Source: Kribbella flavida DSM 17836 (lineage in GTDB: Bacteria; Actinomycetota; Actinomycetes; Propionibacteriales; Kribbellaceae). Taken from it: 64,000 bases of DNA. The stretch spans positions 7,130,001-7,194,000 of the forward strand of contig NC_013729.1 in NCBI RefSeq assembly GCF_000024345.1. The letters run 5' to 3'. A model generated the notes under the pieces. The model was not told the origin of the DNA. It made no database searches and worked only from the letters and a program-made list of their open reading frames with translations. Made by a program: the position numbers and the translations under genes. Shown one piece after another: positions 1-6,859 of this stretch. Each line of letters starts with the position of its first letter. Within the stretch, counting starts at the first letter, position 1.

Positions 1-642
1 CGTGCCCGGGACCAGCGCGTAGTCGATCAGCTGGGTCACCCACGGCGTCTGCGCGCCGAGGGCGAGCGGCACGATGCCCTTCTTCTTCAGCGCCTCGCAG
101 ACCGCGAGCAGCTCGCTCCAGGTCGTCGGTACGCCGACTCCGGCCTGGGCGAACGCCTTCTTGTTGTAGATCGCGCCGAGCACGCTGGTGCCGGGCGAGA
201 AGATGTAGGTCTTGCCGTCCTGCTGGTAGGCGCCCTTGAAGCCGCTGGGAATCTTCTGCGTCCAGGACTGGTCGCTGAGGTCGGCCAGCAGCCCTGCCTT
301 GCTGAGCTGGACCATCGACATCGCGCTGCCGTTGCCCGGGTAGACCGCGTGCAGGTCGGGGGCGTTGCCGGCCGCGAGCTGAGCCCGCAACGAGGTCTGC
401 AGCTGGTCCGCGGGCGAGAAGGACAGGTTGAACTCGAACGAGCCGTTCTGCAGCTTGTACTCGTCCAGCGCCTTGCGCAGCCCGGCCTCCTGGCTGCCGG
501 CGCCGATCACCTTCAGGCCGCCGCCACCGCCCCCACCGGACGAGTCGCCGCAGGCCGCCAGCGTCCCGGCCGCGAGCGCTCCACCCAGCAACTGCAGAAC
601 ACGTCGCCTGCTGACGGGCGCGGAAATCATCTCGGGTGCCAC
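1..642 (-). CDS. ABC transporter substrate-binding lipoprotein (sugar type), 3' part off window
   Basis: Extracellular solute-binding protein that would capture a sugar outside the membrane for an ABC importer. The frame stays open to the left window edge (214 codons seen). The N-terminus has a twin-arginine-like SRRRVLQ, a hydrophobic stretch and a lipobox LAAC followed by a Gly-rich linker, as in lipidated Tat or Sec binding proteins. Later residues fit family 1 binding proteins (an N-G-S-A stretch and a TSVLGAIYNKKAF stretch). Start GTG at 642 was chosen because AGGAGG lies 4 nt upstream; ATG at 630 is too far from it. Permeases are presumably beyond the left edge. The exact sugar cannot be told. 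Confidence 0.85.
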   Translation of the reverse strand, partial: MAPEMISAPVSRRRVLQLLGGALAAGTLAACGDSSGGGGGGGLKVIGAGSQEAGLRKALDEYKLQNGSFEFNLSFSPADQLQTSLRAQLAAGNAPDLHAVYPGNGSAMSMVQLSKAGLLADLSDQSWTQKIPSGFKGAYQQDGKTYIFSPGTSVLGAIYNKKAFAQAGVGVPTTWSELLAVCEALKKKGIVPLALGAQTPWVTQLIDYALVPGT

Positions 643-720
643 GGTGCCTCCTGAGCCTTGGACATACCACGGAAGGTTGTGAAGACAACGCATTACGGTG
701 TTATATCCTTCACGCCGGGC

Positions 721-768
721 ACGCTACGAAGTCCCGCGACGGCATGTCAAGGGTTCGAGGGCCCTTGA
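721..768 (-). promoter_or_regulatory. Promoter and overlapping inverted repeat for the binding-protein gene
   Basis: On the minus strand TTGACA (750-745), an 18-nt spacer and TAGCGT (726-721) form a good sigma-70-type promoter reading toward the gene starting at 642. A perfect 7-bp inverted repeat TCAAGGG (747-753) / CCCTTGA (762-768) overlaps the -35 box and may be a repressor site. A second, looser pair GTGAAG (679-684) / CTTCAC (708-713) flanks the leader. Confidence 0.55.
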
Positions 769-824
769 TTGAAAGGATTCAGTCAGGTCTCCCGGTCGGC
801 CCGGCCGAGTGAGAGAATGTCGGG

Positions 825-1436
825 GTGGGTGAGACGGCATCGAAGCTGGTGAGCGGGCAGCAGGCTGCCTGGACGCAGATCCTGATGCACCCGTTCGTCG
901 CCCGGACCTCCGACGGTTCGCTGCCCCGGAGCACGTTCGACCGCTGGCTGGTCGAGGACTACTACTTCGTCGGCTCGTTCCAGGTGTACCTGCGTGAGCT
1001 GTCCGCGATCGCGCCGGACCAGCAGGCGCGGGACGTGCTCGCCGGTGGGCTGGCCGCGCTGGAGCCGGAGCTCGCCCTGTTCGAGAAGGCGGCCGATGAG
1101 CGCGGGCTCGAGCTCGCCGGGGAACCGTCGCTGCTCAACCTCGGCTACTCGTCGTACCTGCTGAGCACCCTGCGGGAAGGCTGGCCGGTCGCGATCACCG
1201 TGCTCTACGCGGTCGAGAAGGCGTACTACGACGCCTGGGCCTCCGTGCGGGAACGGACCGGCGCGGACACGCAGTACGCCGGCTTCATCGCTAACTGGTC
1301 CTCGCCGGAGTTCGCGGCGTACGTCGAGCAGCTGGCCGGACTGGTGGACCGTGAGGACCTGACCCCGGAGATGGCGCTGGCGTTCGACCGGGTGATCAGG
1401 TTCGAGCTCGCGTTCTGGGACCTGGTGCACGGGTGA
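825..1436 (+). CDS. TenA/THI-4-like protein (TenA-E type, no cysteine)
   Basis: 203 aa, the usual length of TenA thiaminase II/aminopyrimidine hydrolases, which recycle thiamin breakdown products. The family-like DYY segment lies near residue 45 and the ELAFWDLVHG end supplies the typical C-terminal Glu-Phe-Trp. The chain has no Cys at all, so the active-site Cys of classical TenA (near residue 135) is missing; this is the TenA-E pattern, in which acidic residues are thought to substitute. No TPP-riboswitch motif was seen upstream. GAGAAT (813-818) ends 6 nt before GTG 825, suggesting a leaderless transcript. The stop overlaps the next gene by 4 nt, so the two are probably co-translated. Actual substrate unknown. 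Confidence 0.8.
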   Translation: MGETASKLVSGQQAAWTQILMHPFVARTSDGSLPRSTFDRWLVEDYYFVGSFQVYLRELSAIAPDQQARDVLAGGLAALEPELALFEKAADERGLELAGEPSLLNLGYSSYLLSTLREGWPVAITVLYAVEKAYYDAWASVRERTGADTQYAGFIANWSSPEFAAYVEQLAGLVDREDLTPEMALAFDRVIRFELAFWDLVHG

Positions 1437-2128
1437 AAACAGCGGTTCTCGTCAGTGGCGTCGTGCTGCTCGGCTTGGTCGGAGCCGTCGGCGGCTACCA
1501 GCTCGGCGTCCAGACCGAGCCGGACGACCTGGTCGCGAGCAGCGCAGGAGAGCTGCCGCCCGAGGACATCGCATCGCCGGTGGACGTCAAGACGCCCGTG
1601 CCGAACAAGGTCCCGCCGTTCACCGGGACCGGTCTGCGTTACCGCACCCACACCTTCGACGTCCGGCAGCCGCCGCTGCCGAAGGTCGAGGTGTCGATCG
1701 ACATGCCGCGCGGCTGGATCGTGACCAGCTCGCCGAAGACGCCGGGCGAGGTGAAGTTCCTCGACCCGCTGAAGGAGCGTGGCGTCCGGGTGGAGTCGGG
1801 GTTCGCGCCGGAGCTCAGCCCGTACGAGGCCCGTGAGAAGCTGATGGGGGAGCTCAGCGCCAGCCAGCCGCCCGAGAACGACCTGCAGATCGTCGACACC
1901 GAGGACTCGGTGGTGACCGACAACACCGGTACCCCGCGCGACGTCTCCACGCTGGTCTACACCTTCATCCCGAACCAGACCCTGCGTTACGTGATCGTCC
2001 GCTGGATCGCCACCGGCGACGACCAGCAGGCCACGGTCGAGATGAGCGTGACCGGGCTCCCCCAGGACGCCGCCGGGCTGAAAGAGGTCCTCGCCAGGGC
2101 CACCGAGTCGGTCACCGTGAAGAACTGA
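1433..2128 (+). CDS. Membrane-anchored exported protein, paralogue of the next gene
   Basis: 231 aa with an uncleaved-looking N-terminal hydrophobic segment (residues 4-24), a Pro/Asp-rich linker, then a soluble domain of about 170 residues expected outside the membrane. The domain contains LRYRTHTF near residue 62 and TLRYVIVRW near 180, both matched in the downstream gene. No catalytic motif recognised. The GTG start overlaps the tenA-like stop (GTGA), so expression is tied to that gene. Function unknown; not a recognised lipoprotein because there is no lipobox Cys. Confidence 0.75.
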   Translation: MKTAVLVSGVVLLGLVGAVGGYQLGVQTEPDDLVASSAGELPPEDIASPVDVKTPVPNKVPPFTGTGLRYRTHTFDVRQPPLPKVEVSIDMPRGWIVTSSPKTPGEVKFLDPLKERGVRVESGFAPELSPYEAREKLMGELSASQPPENDLQIVDTEDSVVTDNTGTPRDVSTLVYTFIPNQTLRYVIVRWIATGDDQQATVEMSVTGLPQDAAGLKEVLARATESVTVKN

Positions 2129-2230
2129 CCCACCCTGACCGGCAGGACGGGTGGGCGGACGGACCCGGGAAAACCTTTCGGCGGTTTACGGTGTCCAAGT
2201 TCGCAGGCGAGCCTGGGAGGAGGGGTGTGC

Positions 2231-2923
2231 GTGAGTGGACGACGAGTCGGGACCGCGATGCTGACCGGCGGGCTGCTGGTGATCACCCTGCTCGGCGGCG
2301 CCGGCGGGTACGGCCTCGGCCACCTGACCCAGCCGGAGAGCCGGCCGTCGAGCACTGCGTCGCCGTTGCGGCCGAGCGACGGGACGCCCAGCCCGTCGGA
2401 GCCGGTGAACACCGCCGTGCCGGACCCGACCCCCGCACTGCGCAAGAGCACGCTGCGGTACAAGACCCGGGCGTTCACCGCCGAGTCTGTCGTGCGGTCG
2501 CACGTGACGGCGGAGGTGCCGCGGAACTGGCGGATGACGCAGCCGGATCCGATGACGGAGGGGCGGTTCACCGATCCGACGGGGAAGCGCTGGGTGCGGA
2601 TCGAGGCGGGCTTCACCATCCAGCGTCCACCGGCGGCGTCGATGGCGGTACGCATCGAGGTGCTGGGCGACCTCCCGGTCAAGCAGGCGGTGCGAATCAT
2701 CAGCAAGCAGGTCTCGGCCGACAAGCGGTCCGCCACGTTGACCTACACCTACATCCCCGATCGGACCCTGCGCTACGTCGTGGTGCGGTGGGTCGCGCTG
2801 GACCGGTCGGGCAACTGTGCGGTGGAGATCAGCTCGACCGGGCTTCAGCAGGACAAGGACGCGATCTGGGACGTGCTGGACCACGTCAGCAACAGCGTCA
2901 CCCGGTCGGACTCATCCCTCTGA
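2231..2923 (+). CDS. Membrane-anchored exported protein, paralogue of the previous gene
   Basis: About 230 aa; an N-terminal transmembrane segment (LTGGLLVITLLGGAGG), a Ser/Pro/Thr-rich linker, then the same soluble domain as the upstream gene: LRYKTRAF, DP-GKRWVRIEAGF, and near the end YIPDRTLRYVVVRWVA followed by STGL-QD. An in-frame GTG exists at 2225, but AGGAGG at 2218-2223 gives a 7-nt spacing only to GTG 2231, so that start is preferred. It is separated from its paralogue by about 100 nt with its own ribosome site. Tandem duplication then divergence is the simplest history. Function unknown. Confidence 0.75.
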   Translation: MSGRRVGTAMLTGGLLVITLLGGAGGYGLGHLTQPESRPSSTASPLRPSDGTPSPSEPVNTAVPDPTPALRKSTLRYKTRAFTAESVVRSHVTAEVPRNWRMTQPDPMTEGRFTDPTGKRWVRIEAGFTIQRPPAASMAVRIEVLGDLPVKQAVRIISKQVSADKRSATLTYTYIPDRTLRYVVVRWVALDRSGNCAVEISSTGLQQDKDAIWDVLDHVSNSVTRSDSSL

Positions 2924-3040
2924 GACGGCGTCCCGGGGCCAGATGGTCCGGAAGACGGCCGAGCGGACGCGGTAGAAGCGGCGGCGGGTCGACTGGATCA
3001 GCGCGGGGGACGGCCGAAGGCGGTCGAGGACGTGCAGCAC
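2912..3040 (-). CDS. Possible small basic protein, 42 aa
   Basis: An open frame with GTG start at 3040 and AGAGGAG about 6 nt upstream, encoding 42 residues rich in Arg, including an IQSTRRRFYRVRSAVF stretch. It ends 12 nt inside the 3' end of the convergent gene. Support is only the ribosome site, the frame and the third-position GC bias; nothing identifies a function. Confidence 0.35.
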   Translation of the reverse strand: MLHVLDRLRPSPALIQSTRRRFYRVRSAVFRTIWPRDAVSEG

Positions 3041-3201
3041 GGGGACTCCTCTGCAGGTGCGGGTGCCGCAGTAGCGTAGGCGGACCGGCGCTCAGAGTGA
3101 AATCCGGCTGACGACCCAGTCAAGCCGCTGACGGCGTAGCGATTCGCCGGGGGTGCCGAGGGGCTGGGATGCGCCGGAGAGCGGCACTGGGCCGGCAGTG
3201 G

Positions 3202-4416
3202 TCAGGCTCTGTGGACGACGACCGTGGGGTCGAGGCCGGCGTGGGTGCGGGGCTCGACGTAGCGCTGGTAGCTGAAGCCGGCCGCGCCGCCGATGAGCAG
3301 CGCCAGGACCGCGGCCACCATCCAGCGGCCACGGCGGCGGCGAGGCTTCGCCGGCGTCGTCAGGTCGGTCGATCCGCCGACTGCGCTCGCGCTGACCAAT
3401 GCCGCTGGGGTGTGGGCCCCGGCGGGGGACGCCGTCTCGGCGGGGGACGCCGCCTCGGTGGGCTGCGACGACGGCGTCTTGACGACCGTCGGCGCGTTGG
3501 ACGCGCTGAGTGCGGTCGGTTCGGGCTCCGCGTCGGCCGTGCTGTTCGAGGTGGCCTTCGGTGCCGGCGCGGTGCCGGCGCCGGTGACGAGGAAACCGTG
3601 CGTGGTCTCGTCGAGCGCGCCGACCAGTTCACGGGTGAAGGCCTCGACGTCGGGCCAGCGCTTCTCGCGGTCGGGATCCAGGGCCCGGACGATCGCGGCG
3701 TCCACCTTCGCGGGCACGGCGAACCCCAGCGAGCTGGGCGGCACGGGCGCGGCGACCCGGCCGGCCGCGCCGAGCCCGTCGACCTGGTGGGGCGAGCGGC
3801 CCGTCAGCGCGGCGTACGCGACGGCGCCCAGCGCGTACTGGTCGGCGCGTGCGTCGAGGCGCTCGCCCATCGCCTGCTCGGGGGCCACGTACGACGGGGT
3901 GCCGCCGGGCATGGTGATCCGGGAGACCTCGTCCAGCGACTTGCCCAGACCGAGGTCGGACAGCACCGCCCGCTCGCCCTCGTCGGTACTGCGGAACAGC
4001 ACGTTCGCGGGCTTCACGTCGCGGTGCAGCAGGCCCCGGCGGTGCAGCGCCTGCAGGCCGCGGCCGACCTGGACCACGACGCCGACGGCGTTCTCCAGGA
4101 CCAGCGGCTCCTTCTTCAGCCGGTCGGCGAGCGTGCCGCGGTCGGCGTAGGTGAGCACCAGGAACGGCCGGCCGTCCTCCAGCTCACCGACGTCGTGGAC
4201 CTGCACGACGTGCTCGGACTCCACCCGGCGCAGGAACCGTCCCTCCTCGAGGAACCGCTGCCGGACCGAGTCGTCGTGGGCCCAGTTCTCGGCCAGCACC
4301 TTGATGGCGACCTCGGCGTCCAGCTGCTCGTCATGAGCCAGCCAGACCGTCGCGAACCCGCCTGAGCCCAGGCGTCGGCGCACGACGTACCGGCCTAGTC
4401 TCGTGGGGACCCCCAT
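3202..4416 (-). CDS. Membrane-tethered Ser/Thr protein kinase
   Basis: 404 aa. Hanks-type kinase domain at residues 8-265: glycine loop GSGGFATVW (17-25), ATP-binding Lys39, catalytic HRDVKPAN, and DLG in place of the usual DFG, then APEQ. A Ser/Thr/Pro/Ala-rich linker leads to a basic stretch and a single transmembrane helix (WMVAAVLALLIGGAAGF) with a short outer tail. ATG 4416 was chosen because CATAAT ends 7 nt before it (leaderless pattern) and the kinase domain starts at once; ATG 4425 is also possible. It is divergent from an ECF sigma gene 150 nt away, so the two may share control or the kinase may act on the sigma; the second is inference. Confidence 0.9.
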   Translation of the reverse strand: MGVPTRLGRYVVRRRLGSGGFATVWLAHDEQLDAEVAIKVLAENWAHDDSVRQRFLEEGRFLRRVESEHVVQVHDVGELEDGRPFLVLTYADRGTLADRLKKEPLVLENAVGVVVQVGRGLQALHRRGLLHRDVKPANVLFRSTDEGERAVLSDLGLGKSLDEVSRITMPGGTPSYVAPEQAMGERLDARADQYALGAVAYAALTGRSPHQVDGLGAAGRVAAPVPPSSLGFAVPAKVDAAIVRALDPDREKRWPDVEAFTRELVGALDETTHGFLVTGAGTAPAPKATSNSTADAEPEPTALSASNAPTVVKTPSSQPTEAASPAETASPAGAHTPAALVSASAVGGSTDLTTPAKPRRRRGRWMVAAVLALLIGGAAGFSYQRYVEPRTHAGLDPTVVVHRA

Positions 4417-4567
4417 ACAAGGCATTATGGAGCACTGGGAGTTCCTGCCTCCCGGGGCTGTCGCGGGAGCCCCTCCGGCTGCTCCCCGCGGACGACTCCA
4501 GCGGACGACCTCCCTGGACGACTCCGCTGGACGACCCGTGTGGACAACACCGACAGCGAAGGCGCAG

Positions 4568-5128
4568 ATGAGCGACAGCAACAGTCCGACCGACGACCTC
4601 GGGACCCTCGCCGACCGGGCCCAGGGCGGCGACAAGCACGCCATGGACGACCTGCTCCGGCTGGTGTATCCCCGGGTGCTGCGGATCTGTCGCAGCGTGC
4701 TGCCGTACTCCGCCGACGCCGAGGACGCCGCGCAGGAAGCCCTGCTCAACATCGCCACCAAGATCAACACGTACTCCGGCCGCAGCAGCTTCTCCACCTG
4801 GGTGCACTCGGTCGCGGCCAACTCGGCGCGCTCGACGTACCGCAAGCTCAAGCGCAGCGCCCAGGCCGCGCACAACCCGGACACGATGGACAAGCCCGAC
4901 CCGCGCACGACGAGCGTGATCGCCGGGACCCGGCTGGACCTGCTCGAGGCGCTGGAGACGCTGGAGCGGGACCGCCCGCAGATGGTCACGCCACTGGTGC
5001 TGCGCGACGTGTACGGCCTGTCGTACGAGGAGATCGCCCGCGAGGTCGGCGCTCCGCTGGGCACGGTGAAGTCGCGGATCCACGACGCCCGCGAGGTCGT
5101 CCGGCCGCTGCTGCGACCCAAGGACTGA
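4568..5128 (+). CDS. ECF-type RNA polymerase sigma factor
   Basis: 186 aa with sigma region 2 (about residues 20-95; SADAEDAAQEALLNI and FSTWVHSVAAN) and region 4 (about 120-180; RDVYGLSYEEIA followed by GTVKSRIHDARE helix-turn-helix). Start ATG 4568 has GAAGG 5 nt upstream; the frame is open further upstream, but that extension is low-complexity Pro/Ala/Arg. No anti-sigma gene follows; the neighbour is a divergent membrane Ser/Thr kinase, which could be the signalling partner. Target promoters unknown. Confidence 0.88.
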   Translation: MSDSNSPTDDLGTLADRAQGGDKHAMDDLLRLVYPRVLRICRSVLPYSADAEDAAQEALLNIATKINTYSGRSSFSTWVHSVAANSARSTYRKLKRSAQAAHNPDTMDKPDPRTTSVIAGTRLDLLEALETLERDRPQMVTPLVLRDVYGLSYEEIAREVGAPLGTVKSRIHDAREVVRPLLRPKD

Positions 5129-5227
5129 CGTTTCGGCGGCGTAGTGCACGCGGAGTTCGTCGTCGGTGCTCCGCCAGGTCCTGCTGAAGTCCTCCCGCGA
5201 CGCCGTTCGGTGTGCTCAGATGGACCC

Positions 5228-6232
5228 ATGAAGAAGCTCATCAACGACCCCGCCGACGTCGTGAGTGAAGCGCTGCGCGGGCTGGCCGCCGCGCATCCCG
5301 ACCACCTCCGGGTGGACCACGACCAGCGGATCGTCTACCGCAAGGACGCGCCCCGCAGCGGCAAGGTCGGGCTGATCTCCGGCGGCGGCTCGGGGCACGA
5401 GCCGCTGCACGGCGGGTTCGTCGGACTGGGCATGCTGGACGCCGCCTGCGCGGGTGAGGTGTTCACCTCGCCGGTGCCGGACCAGATGATGGCCGCGACC
5501 AAGGAGGTCGACGCGGGCGCCGGCGTGCTGCACATCGTGAAGAACTACACCGGCGACGTGATGAACTTCGAGATGGCCGCCGAGCTGGCCGCCGCCGAGG
5601 CCGGCACCGAGGTGCTGTCGGTGGTCACCGACGACGACGTGGCGGTCCAGGACAGCCTCTACACGGCCGGCCGCCGAGGCGTCGGCGTCACCGTGCTGCT
5701 GGAGAAGATCGTCGGTGCGGCCGCCGAGCAGGGCCGTCCGCTGCAGGAGGTCGCGGACCTGGCCAAGAAGGTCAACGCCAACGGCCGCAGCATGGGCATG
5801 GCGCTCACCTCGTGCACGGTGCCGGCCGCGGGCAAGCCGACCTTCGAGCTCGCCGAGAGCGAGATGGAGCTCGGCATCGGCATCCATGGCGAGCCCGGCC
5901 GCCAACGGTTGCCGCTGGCCCCGGCCAAGGACGTCGCCGCACTGCTGGTCGACCCGGTGCTCGGTGACCTTCCGTACTCGCAGGGTGACTCGGTGATCGC
6001 CTTCGTCAACGGCATGGGCGGTACACCGCTGATCGAGCTCTACGTGATGTACAACGAGGTCCGCCAGCTGCTCGACGCCGCCGGCATCACCGTCGCCCGG
6101 TCCCTGGTGGGCAACTACATCACCTCGCTGGAGATGGCCGGCTGCTCGGTCACCCTGCTCAAGGTGGACGACGAGCTGGTGCGGCTCTGGGACGCCCCCG
6201 TGAACACTCCCGGCCTCCGGTGGGGCGCGTGA
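5228..6232 (+). CDS. dhaK: Dihydroxyacetone kinase subunit DhaK
   Basis: 334 aa, normal DhaK length. Binds dihydroxyacetone covalently as a hemiaminal; the phosphoryl group comes from DhaL-ADP. Visible motifs are SGGGSGHEP (catalytic His near residue 56) and GIGIHGEPG carrying the substrate-binding His near 220. First gene of dhaKLM and overlaps dhaL, so subunits are made together. ATG 5228 chosen because homologues begin MKKLIND. Product is dihydroxyacetone phosphate, feeding glycolysis. Confidence 0.96.
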   Translation: MKKLINDPADVVSEALRGLAAAHPDHLRVDHDQRIVYRKDAPRSGKVGLISGGGSGHEPLHGGFVGLGMLDAACAGEVFTSPVPDQMMAATKEVDAGAGVLHIVKNYTGDVMNFEMAAELAAAEAGTEVLSVVTDDDVAVQDSLYTAGRRGVGVTVLLEKIVGAAAEQGRPLQEVADLAKKVNANGRSMGMALTSCTVPAAGKPTFELAESEMELGIGIHGEPGRQRLPLAPAKDVAALLVDPVLGDLPYSQGDSVIAFVNGMGGTPLIELYVMYNEVRQLLDAAGITVARSLVGNYITSLEMAGCSVTLLKVDDELVRLWDAPVNTPGLRWGA

Positions 6233-6855
6233 GCATGGCGGTGGAGGACTTCGCGAACTGGCTGCGCGACCTGGCGAGCACGCTGCACGACAACGCGGCA
6301 TACCTGACCGAGCTGGACTCGGCGATCGGCGACGCGGACCACGGCAGCAACCTGGACCGCGGCTTCCAGGCGGTCGTGGCGGTGCTGGACGAGTCGTCGT
6401 TCGGCTCGGTCGACGAGCTGCTGAAGAAGGCCGGGATGACGCTGGTCAGCAAGGTCGGCGGCGCCAGCGGACCGCTGTACGGCACGTTCTTCCTGCGCTT
6501 CGGCACGGCGCTCGCCGGCGCCGAGGTGTCGCCGCAGACCGTCGGTGAGGCGTTGAAGGCGGGTGTCGGCGGGATCCTCGCGCGCGGCAAGGCCGAGCTC
6601 GGCGACAAGACGATGTACGACGCCTGGGCGCCGGCGCTGGACGCGTACGACGAGGCGGTGGCGGGCGGATCCGACCTGCGCGGGGCTCTGGTCGCCGCCG
6701 CGGAGGCGGCCGCGCAGGGCCGGGACGCGACTGTGCCGCTGGTCGCCCGCAAGGGCCGCGCTAGCTATCTGGGCGAGCGCAGCGCCGGCCATCAGGATCC
6801 CGGTGCGACAAGCACCACTCTGCTGCTGGAGTCGGCCGCACGTACGCTCGGCTGA
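6229..6855 (+). CDS. dhaL: Dihydroxyacetone kinase subunit DhaL
   Basis: About 208 aa; ADP-binding subunit that holds the nucleotide phosphorylated in place by DhaM and passes phosphate to DhaK-bound dihydroxyacetone. Metal/nucleotide motif SAIGDADHGSN lies near residue 30, KVGGASGPLYGTFF near 80, DKTMYDAW near 127, and GHQDPGATS near the end. GTG 6229 overlaps the dhaK stop by 4 nt; ATG 6235 is an alternative. All key Asp/His residues expected of the family are present. Confidence 0.95.
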   Translation: MSMAVEDFANWLRDLASTLHDNAAYLTELDSAIGDADHGSNLDRGFQAVVAVLDESSFGSVDELLKKAGMTLVSKVGGASGPLYGTFFLRFGTALAGAEVSPQTVGEALKAGVGGILARGKAELGDKTMYDAWAPALDAYDEAVAGGSDLRGALVAAAEAAAQGRDATVPLVARKGRASYLGERSAGHQDPGATSTTLLLESAARTLG

Positions 6856-6859
6856 CGCG

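Noticed and set aside
643..824. TPP riboswitch before the TenA-like gene
   Set aside because: No CTGAGA-type thi-box seen, and the promoter-like box sits right at the start codon, leaving no room for a leader.
2191..3111. 306-codon plus-strand frame
   Set aside because: Out-of-frame shadow of the second membrane-anchored protein; no protein-like motifs.
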